Below are positions 34,111 through 41,105 of a DNA stretch of 64,000 bases, piece after piece; position 1 is the first letter of the stretch, and each line of letters begins with the position of its first letter. The translations under genes and the position numbers were made by a program. Source of the stretch: an uncultured Collinsella sp. (lineage in GTDB: Bacteria > Actinomycetota > Coriobacteriia > Coriobacteriales > Coriobacteriaceae). The stretch lies in the NCBI GenBank assembly GCA_900549715.1, contig URPK01000002.1:124001-188000 (forward strand), read 5' to 3'. The notes below the pieces were generated by a model. The model was not told the DNA's origin. It did no database searches and saw nothing but the letters and a program-made list of their open reading frames with translations.

Positions 34111-35637
34111 ATGGAATCGACTGATGTACTGGTAATTGGATCTGGCATTGCGGGCCTTTGCGCCGCCATCGAAGCGGCACGCACGGGCGCAACCGTCGCT
34201 GTGGCAAGCGCCGGCAAGACTATGAGTGGATCGAGCTTCTTCCCCGGAACCTGGGGCCTGGGGCTTATCGGACCCGTTAACGAAGACGACGAACAAGACC
34301 TCATCGATACCATCCAGACCGTTGGTGGCGGCGTCGCCGACCCCGAGCTTGTCCAGACGTTTGTCCACGGCATTCCCCAGGCAATTGAATGGCTCGAGCA
34401 AGACCTGGGCGTTGAGCTCCAGCGTCCGCAAAGCGCTGAGAGCGCTCAGCAAAAGCAGTTTATTCCCTGCTTTGACCACAAGACGCGCATGTGGCGCGGC
34501 CTCACCCGCAAGCCCCTTGAGGACGCATGTATGGCCCAGATCGAGTCGCTCGGCATTCGCCTGCTCCCCCGCCATGAGCTTATCGATCTTGTTGAGAACA
34601 CGAACGGCAGAATCACCGGAACCTTGCTCTACGACCTTACCGAAAATCGAATCGTGCCCTTTGCTGCCAAGGCCACGATCATCGCAGCCGGTGGCACAGG
34701 CGGCCTGTTCGAGCGCAGCCTTACGTCGGCTGATGTGCTCAGCTCCTCGCAGGCCATCGCACTGGCGCACGGCGCATCGCTTACTAATATAGAATTCATG
34801 CAGATGATGCCCGGCTTCATCGAGCCCAAGCGCAACCTGGTCTTCAACGAGAAAACCTGGCGCTACGTACATGTAGACCAGCCGGTCGATATTGCCGACG
34901 GCAAGCTAAACGATCTGCTTGAGCAGCGCTCTGGATATGGTCCTTTCACCTCGCGCTTGGCCTCCCGCGCCATCGACCTCGTCATAGATCAGGCAGGTGC
35001 AGAGGGCCTGGCGCTCCACTACGACTTCCCCCGCGAGGACATCCCCGAGTTTGTGCAGACCTTTGCCACCTGGCTGCAAGACGAGCACGGCATCGCGCCG
35101 ACCGACGAGATGCGCGTGGCGATGTATGCCCACGCCGCCAACGGCGGTATCAAAATCGACAAGACCGCGTACGCAGGCGTTGAGGGCCTCTACGCCTGCG
35201 GTGAGGCAACAGGCGGCATGCACGGCGCCGACCGCATCGGCGGCTTGTCGAGTGCCAATGGCATCGTGTTCGGGCGCATTGCGGGCGCATCGGCAGCCCA
35301 AGCAGCGCTGGACGCTCCTGAGGCGGCCGCACCGATGGATATCGCCCTCCCCCAGCATGGCATAGCTACAGCAGACGCCGAGCGCCTGACCCGCTGCCTC
35401 AAACGCACAATGAGTACCTACTGCATGATCAACAGGACCGAAGCGGGTCTATCCAAGGCCCTGCAACAGCTTGAAAGCCTGCAAGACGACGCAACGGCGC
35501 TGAGCAAGCCACACGCCAATGACAGCGAAATCGCAGCCCTCGCCCGCCTGCAATCGCAGATTCAACTAGCACAGGAAATGGTCAAAGCCATGCGCAAGCG
35601 AACCGAAAGTCTCGGATCGCACTATCGAGCGAATTAA
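34111..35637 (+). CDS. FAD-dependent oxidoreductase, fumarate reductase / L-aspartate oxidase superfamily
   Basis: The ATG at 34111 follows AAAGGA; 508 residues. The N-terminal Rossmann fold VLVIGSGIAGLCAAIEAA binds FAD, TIIAAGGTGGLFER and NGGIKIDKTAYAGVEGLYAC plus HGADRIGGLSSANGIVFG are the family's later FAD/substrate motifs. A C-terminal helical tail resembles that of NadB and fumarate reductase flavoproteins. No quinolinate synthase (nadA) or fumarate reductase partner lies nearby and there is no signal peptide or heme/FMN domain, so the substrate is open; NadB-type aspartate oxidase is one option. It is monocistronic. Confidence 0.7.
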   Translation: MESTDVLVIGSGIAGLCAAIEAARTGATVAVASAGKTMSGSSFFPGTWGLGLIGPVNEDDEQDLIDTIQTVGGGVADPELVQTFVHGIPQAIEWLEQDLGVELQRPQSAESAQQKQFIPCFDHKTRMWRGLTRKPLEDACMAQIESLGIRLLPRHELIDLVENTNGRITGTLLYDLTENRIVPFAAKATIIAAGGTGGLFERSLTSADVLSSSQAIALAHGASLTNIEFMQMMPGFIEPKRNLVFNEKTWRYVHVDQPVDIADGKLNDLLEQRSGYGPFTSRLASRAIDLVIDQAGAEGLALHYDFPREDIPEFVQTFATWLQDEHGIAPTDEMRVAMYAHAANGGIKIDKTAYAGVEGLYACGEATGGMHGADRIGGLSSANGIVFGRIAGASAAQAALDAPEAAAPMDIALPQHGIATADAERLTRCLKRTMSTYCMINRTEAGLSKALQQLESLQDDATALSKPHANDSEIAALARLQSQIQLAQEMVKAMRKRTESLGSHYRAN

Positions 35638-35679
35638 ACTGGACACCTATCTAAAGCAAAACACAACTAATCGATATCT

Positions 35680-35715
35680 ATGGGCCCCGTGAACTCGAAG
35701 TGGCACGGGGCCCAT
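35680..35715 (+). terminator. Stem-loop after the FAD oxidoreductase gene
   Basis: Perfect 12-bp arms (ATGGGCCCCGTG/CACGGGGCCCAT) enclose a 12-nt loop 42 bp past the stop. There is no T-run, so it may be Rho-assisted or a 3'-end stabiliser. Confidence 0.55.
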
Positions 35716-35798
35716 TCGTGTCCGCACGGCAGCGTATCCTAATTCTGAATACAGAGCGGGCAAAGCCCGCATAGACAATAGGCCAGCGAGGAGGAGAT

Positions 35799-36161
35799 AT
35801 GGACAGTAGAGATATCGAGAAGTGGCGTGTCAAACTTGATAGCTACGCCAATGTGGAAGACGGCGTTGAGTATTGGCTCGCACGCGATTTAATGGAACCC
35901 ATGGGGTACACTCGATGGGAGAACTTTGCCGAAGTTGTTAAGAGGGCAAAAGTCTCGTGCGAAACAAACAAAACTCCAGTTGATTCCCATTTTCGTGACA
36001 CCACGAAAATGGTAACTGCCGGTGTCGCCGCTCGCGCGGTTAAAGACTACAAACTTACGCGCTATGCATGCTATTTAATCGCCCAGAACGGAGATTCAAA
36101 CAAGCAAGAAATCGCGCTCGCACAGGCGTACTTCGCCGTGCAGACGCGCCGGTTTTACTGA
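35799..36161 (+). pseudogene. Truncated DinD-like protein (N-terminal part only)
   Basis: The 120-residue product has DGVEYWLARDLMEPMGYTRW, ENFAEVVKRA, HFRDTTKMV, YKLTRYACYLIAQNGD and ALAQAYFAVQTRR, the ordered motifs of the N-terminal half of DNA-damage-inducible protein D (usually about 275 residues). The frame then stops (TGA after RRFY), and no continuation is visible in any frame before the tRNA genes. A good GAGGAG site precedes the ATG, so the fragment could still be made. It looks like the remnant left by a deletion or mobile-element turnover at a tRNA locus. Confidence 0.8.
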
Positions 36162-36232
36162 TCCCCAGGGTAGACTCGATCTGTGAAAGTGGCTGTGCCC
36201 TTTCGGGTTCGACCCCATGCGAGGTCAACAAA

Positions 36233-36260
36233 AAAGCGACCAGCCTAAGCCAGTCGCTTT
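36233..36260 (-). terminator. Terminator of the tRNA-His/tRNA-Lys unit
   Basis: On the minus strand AAAGCGAC/GTCGCTTT forms a stem followed by further T, 14 bp beyond tRNA-Lys. Confidence 0.8.
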
Positions 36261-36273
36261 AACATACTTTGGG

Positions 36274-36346
36274 TGGGCCGTCAGGGGGTCGAACCCTGGA
36301 CCTTGGGATTAAGAGTCCCCTGCTCTACCAACTGAGCTAACGACCC
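36274..36346 (-). tRNA. tRNA-Lys (anticodon CTT)
   Basis: The minus strand folds into a full cloverleaf: acceptor GGGTCGT/ACGGCCC, D arm GCTC...GAGC, anticodon loop CTCTTAA and T arm CAGGG-TTCGACC-CCCTG. CCA is not encoded. The anticodon stem has one terminal G-A mismatch. Confidence 0.95.
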
Positions 36347-36368
36347 GATATCAACACGAAGCAAGAAC

Positions 36369-36446
36369 TGGGGTGGGTAAAGGGACTCGAACCCTCGACC
36401 TACGGGACCACAACCCGTCGCTCTAGCCAACTGAGCTACACCCACC
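36369..36446 (-). tRNA. tRNA-His (anticodon GTG), CCA encoded
   Basis: The acceptor GTGGGTG/TACCCAC is preceded by the extra G(-1) opposite C73, typical of tRNA-His. The anticodon stem ACGGG/CCCGT holds loop TTGTGGT. The 3' CCA is encoded. It lies 22 bp upstream of tRNA-Lys in the same unit. Confidence 0.95.
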
Positions 36447-36611
36447 GTGTCCTGTGCGCTTCGCGCTCGACTATTATTGCAAGGAACGCCACGCGATGCA
36501 AGCCCCAATTTTCAAGAATTTTGAAAAGAGTTTTTCGAGACCATTTCGAGCAATTCCCACCGGTTTCATAGGAGTAAACTTGCCCCACTGCAAATGCTCG
36601 AAAGGACAAGC

Positions 36612-37793
36612 ATGAAAGAACTCTCCAACCGTACGGCAACGTTTACCGATTCGGTCATCCGCCGCATGACGCGCATCTCCAATAAGTATGGCGCCGTCAA
36701 CCTGTCGCAGGGCTTCCCCGACTTCGATCCCCCGGCGCAGCTGCTCAACAGCCTGAGCGCCATCGCCAGCGACCCCAAGCCGCTCTATCACCAGTACTCC
36801 ATCACCTGGGGCTCCCAGGCCATGCGTGAGGCGCTTGCCGCCAAGCAGGAGCACTTTATGGGCATGCCGATCAACCCCAACGAGAACATCGTGGTCACCT
36901 GCGGCTCCACCGAGGCCATGATGGCCGCCATGATGACGGTCACAAACCCCGGCGACAAGGTCGTCATCTTCTCGCCATTCTACGAGAACTACGGCGCCGA
37001 CACGATCCTCTCGGGTGCCGAGCCCATCTACGTGCCGCTTAACCCACCTGCGTTCGACTTTGACCGCGAGACACTCGAGGCGGCCTTCCGCGACAACGAT
37101 CCCAAGGCCATCGTCCTGTGCAACCCTTCCAACCCCTGCGGCAAGGTCTTTACGCGCGAGGAGCTCACCTTAATCGCCGACCTCTGCAAACAGTACGACG
37201 CCTACTGCATTACCGACGAGGTATACGAGCACATCATCTACGCGCCCCACGAGCACGTCTATATGGCCACGCTGCCCGGCATGTTCGATCGAACCATCAG
37301 CTGCAGTTCGCTGTCTAAGACGTACTCCATCACCGGCTGGCGTCTGGGCTACACCATCGCCCCGGCCCAGATCACCGAGCGCATTAAAAAGGTCCACGAC
37401 TTCCTCACCGTGGGTGCTGCCGCTCCCCTGCAGGAAGCTGTCGTCACCGCCCTCAAATTCGACGACAGCTATTACCAGGAGGTCCTCGACCTCTACACCG
37501 CCAAGCGCGACCTATTCTGTCAGGGGCTCGATAGCATCGGTCTTGAGCACAACGTGCCGCAGGGCGCCTACTACGTGATGATGGATATCTCGGAGTTTGG
37601 CTATGACAGCGACCTCGACTTCTGCGAGGACCTGGCCTCCAAGGTGGGCGTGGGCGCTGTTCCCGGATCGAGCTTCTTCCGCGAGCCCGTCAACCATCTG
37701 ATTCGTTTCCACTTTGCCAAGCGAGACGAGACGCTCAACGCTGCGCTTGAGAACCTCAAGTCGCTACGTGATAAAATCAACCCGCGCGGGTAA
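36612..37793 (+). CDS. Class I/II PLP-dependent aminotransferase
   Basis: The ATG at 36612 follows GAAAGGA; 393 residues. Fold type I motifs are present: VNLSQGFPDFDPP, VTCGSTEAMMAAMM, NPSNPCGKVF, YCITDEVYEHIIY and SLSKTYSITGWRLGY with the PLP Lys near residue 235, plus an Arg at IRFHFAK for the substrate carboxylate. It is closest in style to methionine/kynurenine/glutamine transaminases of the YbdL-PatA type. The exact amino donor is not decidable. It is monocistronic with its own terminator. Confidence 0.85.
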   Translation: MKELSNRTATFTDSVIRRMTRISNKYGAVNLSQGFPDFDPPAQLLNSLSAIASDPKPLYHQYSITWGSQAMREALAAKQEHFMGMPINPNENIVVTCGSTEAMMAAMMTVTNPGDKVVIFSPFYENYGADTILSGAEPIYVPLNPPAFDFDRETLEAAFRDNDPKAIVLCNPSNPCGKVFTREELTLIADLCKQYDAYCITDEVYEHIIYAPHEHVYMATLPGMFDRTISCSSLSKTYSITGWRLGYTIAPAQITERIKKVHDFLTVGAAAPLQEAVVTALKFDDSYYQEVLDLYTAKRDLFCQGLDSIGLEHNVPQGAYYVMMDISEFGYDSDLDFCEDLASKVGVGAVPGSSFFREPVNHLIRFHFAKRDETLNAALENLKSLRDKINPRG

Positions 37794-37817
37794 GGACGGT
37801 CAGTAACTAAAGGCACT

Positions 37818-37860
37818 AAAGAAACCTCGTGAACCCGTTGGGCCATGAGGTTTCTTTTTA
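37818..37860 (+). terminator. Terminator of the aminotransferase gene
   Basis: Arms AAAGAAACCTC/GAGGTTTCTTT with an 18-nt loop lead into CTTTTTAT, 24 bp after the stop. Confidence 0.85.
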
Positions 37861-37929
37861 TAGCGACCTCATTTATTTTTTAGAGCGCTATACTTTAGTC
37901 ACGGAGCAACTCGTCCAGAGAGGAATACT

Positions 37930-38820
37930 ATGGCAGAGCAGCAGCTTATCGGAGCGCTCGAGGCCGGCGGCACCAAGATGGTCTGCGCCACGGGCTATGC
38001 AGACGGCACGGTCCTGGAACGCGAGCAGATTGCGACCACGACCCCGCAGGAGACCGTTGAGGCCGTCAACGCATGGTTTGCCGACAAGGACATCGCCGCG
38101 CTGGGCATCGGCGCCTTTGGCCCCACCGCAGTCAACCCTGCCTCGTCCCAATACGGCAAGATCCTGGAGACGCCCAAAACGGCATGGCGCTACTTTGACC
38201 TGCTGGGCACCATCCAAAACGAGCTCAATATTCCCTGCGGCTACGACACCGACGTCAACGTCGCCTGCCTGGGCGAGGTCACCTTTGGTTGCGCCCAGGG
38301 CCTCACTGACGTGGTGTATCTGACCATCGGTACCGGCGTGGGCGCCGGCGTGCTCTCGGGCGGTAAGCTCGTGCACGGCATGATGCATCCCGAGGCCGGC
38401 CACATCCTGGTCACGCGCGACCCGCGCGACACCATCGGCGAGCACAGCGGCTGCCCCTTCCACGACAACTGCCTCGAGGGCCTCATCGCCGGTCCCGGCG
38501 TCAAAAAGCGCTGGGGTGGCAAGAGCGCCGGAGAGATGGCCGATGACCCGGAGGCCATGGACCTGCTCGCCGGCTATCTGGCGCAGGCGCTCATGACCTA
38601 CATCCTGTGCTACGCACCGCAAAAGATCGTCATCGGTGGCGGCGTGGCCGACCACACCCCCATCGTGCCGCTCGCGCGCAAGAAGTGCGCCGAGATGCTC
38701 AACGGCTACATCGTCACGCCCGAGATGGCCGACATTGATAGCTATATCGTCAACAACAGCCTCGAGGGCAAACAGGGCATTATGGGCTGCTTGGCCCTGG
38801 GCGCTCAGGCGCTTCAGTAG
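37930..38820 (+). CDS. ROK-family sugar kinase, fructokinase-like
   Basis: The 296-residue protein has the ROK phosphate-binding start GALEAGGTKMVCATG, the LTIGTGVGAGVLSGG loop, HPEAGHILV and the zinc-site segment HSGCPFHDNCLEG (His plus cysteines) with the sugar-binding Glu. The ending IGGGVADHTP is the adenosine motif. This matches ScrK/GmuE-type fructokinases (also acting on mannose), about the expected length. A GAGAGGA site precedes the ATG. No sugar transporter is nearby. Confidence 0.85.
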   Translation: MAEQQLIGALEAGGTKMVCATGYADGTVLEREQIATTTPQETVEAVNAWFADKDIAALGIGAFGPTAVNPASSQYGKILETPKTAWRYFDLLGTIQNELNIPCGYDTDVNVACLGEVTFGCAQGLTDVVYLTIGTGVGAGVLSGGKLVHGMMHPEAGHILVTRDPRDTIGEHSGCPFHDNCLEGLIAGPGVKKRWGGKSAGEMADDPEAMDLLAGYLAQALMTYILCYAPQKIVIGGGVADHTPIVPLARKKCAEMLNGYIVTPEMADIDSYIVNNSLEGKQGIMGCLALGAQALQ

Positions 38821-38902
38821 CAGACGCACCCACAGGGCGTGGCGCGCCCGGCAAATCCGACCTACGGAACGACGCCGCCACGCCTCATATAAGCCCTCAA
38901 AT

Positions 38903-38949
38903 AAAAAAGGCCGCCTAGGACCAAACAATACGTCCTAGGCGGCTTTTTT
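38903..38949. terminator. Bidirectional terminator between ROK kinase and vanZ-like gene
   Basis: A 12-bp stem (GCCGCCTAGGAC/GTCCTAGGCGGC) has A6 on its left and T6 on its right. It serves the convergent ROK kinase and VanZ genes; the VanZ stop (38935) lies in the right arm. Confidence 0.92.
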
Positions 38950-39384
38950 GGCGCGCATCAGCGGCCGTAAGAGATATCGGAGCACAACGCCCGTTGCCGC
39001 ACCACAGCAGTCGATCATCACATCGGTGATCATGCCGGCGCGTCCCGGCACAAAGAGCTGAATCGTCTCGTCGATCGAGGGAATCAGCAGCAGGAACACC
39101 GCCGTGGGCAGCAGCACGTCAAAGGTGCGCCGGCCCTCAAAATCAAAGGCGTGCGTTGCCAAGATACCGAGCACCATATACTCGGTAAAATGCGCGCACT
39201 TGCGAACAACAAAATTGGTCACCCATGCATATGGAAGTCCCACGCCGTGCAGGAAACCGCGGATAGCTTCCATGACTGTTAGGCTCAGCGAGCCCGACCC
39301 CGAGCCGGGAACCAGCGAATTGCCCCAGATCAAGAGCGCCATCAGGCAGGTCACGACCGCCCATTTTCGATTGATCTTAACCAT
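38935..39384 (-). CDS. VanZ-family membrane protein
   Basis: The 149-residue protein has four hydrophobic segments and the VanZ signature RKCAHFTEYMVLG plus SIDETIQLFVPGRAGMITDV. VanZ relatives affect glycopeptide susceptibility or phospholipid/lipid handling; function here is unknown. It starts 7 bp after the stop of the preceding membrane protein gene, so the two form an operon. Confidence 0.85.
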   Translation of the reverse strand: MVKINRKWAVVTCLMALLIWGNSLVPGSGSGSLSLTVMEAIRGFLHGVGLPYAWVTNFVVRKCAHFTEYMVLGILATHAFDFEGRRTFDVLLPTAVFLLLIPSIDETIQLFVPGRAGMITDVMIDCCGAATGVVLRYLLRPLMRAKKAA

Positions 39385-39391
39385 GCAGAAG

Positions 39392-40792
39392 TTATGCCTC
39401 CGCGCGGAGCGGCGCGAAGCTGGCGGTACCGCCCTCGATAACGCTCAGATAGGCACGGCCCGTACGCTTGGCGGTAGAGGACTGCAGGCGCTCAATCTCT
39501 TCCTCGAGGATCTGATTGACGCGCTCGTGACGACGATTTTCCATAATGCCGGCGGCAATAGCCTCGGCTCGCTCGATGCTCTCACGCGAGATGCGGGCAG
39601 TATCCTCGGGGAACACAGCGCTGTGACGGCCAACATAGGCGGGGGCAGCAGGCTGAGGGGCAGTGACGGGAGCGGGGGCTGCAACAGGAGCAGGCTCGTC
39701 GATCTCATCCAGAATCGCGGTGGCGGCGGCCCACATGTCCTCGTGGCCTGAGTAATCGGCCATGGGGACATCAACCTCGAGCGAAGCGTCCGGAAGGTCG
39801 CCGGTGTCGATGCGATCTTGGGCATCAATCGATGCGGTGATGGCTGCAGGCTCATCGAGGTCATCGAGATCGATGTCCGCGACACCGGAGATGATAGGCA
39901 TGCTGGCGAGGTTTGCGTTGTACGGCGCAGCCTCAGCCGCCTGCTGCTGGGCAGGAGCGCCCCAAAGCGAGCTTTCGGCGGCGCGGCGGGCGGCAACGGC
40001 CTCCTCGTCCGCGGTCATGGCTTCATCAACGTACGAATTATCGGCAGAAGCGTTCGCGTCCGCCGAGGTAGCGCTGTAGGCGTTATTGGCTGCCGCGTTG
40101 GCGACGAGTGCCACGAAAGCCGCCGTGCTGCCCGCAGGGGCGGCCTGGGAGCCAGACACGGCGCGTGCCGCGGCGGCGATGTCGTCGCGATTGAAGGAAC
40201 CGGACTGCCCGCCGTTGGTGAGCTCGTCGATGGCGACTTGATAGACGTCGCGCGAGTGTGCAGGGTCGCAGCTCACCGGCGAATCGTCGTCGAGCATGCT
40301 GTCGATCATAGACCAAGCCTCGTCCTCGTCCATAGCATCTGCGGCTCGAGCGATGGTAGGGACACCATCGTCGGCATGACGGCGCTGGAACGCACCAGTC
40401 AGGCCGGAAAGGAATGCCGAGGTAGACTGCTCCGACTGAGCCTGAGAAGCAGAAGTCGCAGCGTAAGGAGTCGCATCCTGCTGCTGAGCTGGAATCGAGG
40501 CGGTCTTGAACTCGCTTTGATGCTGATTGAGATTGGCGGCACCGCCCATGGCATCGGGCTGGAACAGACGCTCTTCACGCTGCGCACGATACTCGGAGAT
40601 ACCCAGCGAGGCGGCATAGATGCCCACGCCCGCCACCGCGCCCACGGCGAAGGGAACCGCACCCGCCACGACCGTCTCGTTCACCGACGAAAACGGCAGC
40701 GTCGCGGCATACATAACCACGGGAGCGGCAAGGCCGATCCCGCACGAAAGTCCGGCAAGGACTGCTCGTTGTGTTGCATCAGAAGAAGCCAT
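39392..40792 (-). CDS. Membrane-anchored, Ala/Asp/Glu-rich protein of unknown function
   Basis: The ATG at 40792 is preceded by GGGGAGAG; 466 residues. Two transmembrane helices (about residues 8-30 and 35-60) are followed by a charged EYRAQREERLF segment, a ~300-residue acidic low-complexity region and a C-terminal helical part (ERVNQILEEEIERLQ) that may form a coiled coil. I recognise no family domain. A topology with a long cytoplasmic tail suggests a scaffold role, possibly in cell division or envelope organisation. VanZ follows in the same unit. Confidence 0.7.
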   Translation of the reverse strand: MASSDATQRAVLAGLSCGIGLAAPVVMYAATLPFSSVNETVVAGAVPFAVGAVAGVGIYAASLGISEYRAQREERLFQPDAMGGAANLNQHQSEFKTASIPAQQQDATPYAATSASQAQSEQSTSAFLSGLTGAFQRRHADDGVPTIARAADAMDEDEAWSMIDSMLDDDSPVSCDPAHSRDVYQVAIDELTNGGQSGSFNRDDIAAAARAVSGSQAAPAGSTAAFVALVANAAANNAYSATSADANASADNSYVDEAMTADEEAVAARRAAESSLWGAPAQQQAAEAAPYNANLASMPIISGVADIDLDDLDEPAAITASIDAQDRIDTGDLPDASLEVDVPMADYSGHEDMWAAATAILDEIDEPAPVAAPAPVTAPQPAAPAYVGRHSAVFPEDTARISRESIERAEAIAAGIMENRRHERVNQILEEEIERLQSSTAKRTGRAYLSVIEGGTASFAPLRAEA

Positions 40793-41105
40793 GAGCTCTC
40801 CCCATCTTCCAGCACCCAAATCGCATCATTCAGTTGGCTGCGCGAGAGAAGATGAAGCGGGGCTATGCCCCAAAGCAACGGTATATGGTTCGTTTCATCT
40901 GCGTTTTCCGTCGCGAAGCTTAAAAGCTATTATGCGAAACCGCCCTGTCGATTGCAAGCGACGATGTCGGATTGAAACGGGAAACCTGCTGCTCGTCGGT
41001 CTTACGGTCAAAAATAAGCGCGGAGCGGCGCTATGGAAAAGGGCCGAGGCTCAAAGCCCCGACCCTTTATCGCATTGATGACTATCGCTGCGCGTGGATG
41101 ACAAC
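40793..41105. other. Intergenic region between rho and the membrane protein gene
   Basis: No gene is seen in 313 bp. It holds the rho terminator on the right and presumably the promoter of the membrane protein/VanZ unit on the left. Confidence 0.6.
41037..41069 (-). terminator. Terminator of rho
   Basis: On the minus strand AAAGGGTCGGGGCT/AGCCTCGGCCCTTTT forms a long stem with G-U pairs and a short loop, 37 bp past the rho stop. Confidence 0.7.

Noticed and set aside
36166..36230. tRNA-like T-arm sequence (GGGTTCGACCCC) upstream of the tRNA unit
   Set aside because: No acceptor, D or anticodon arms can be formed with it; it is probably chance or a decayed fragment, too weak to call an att site.
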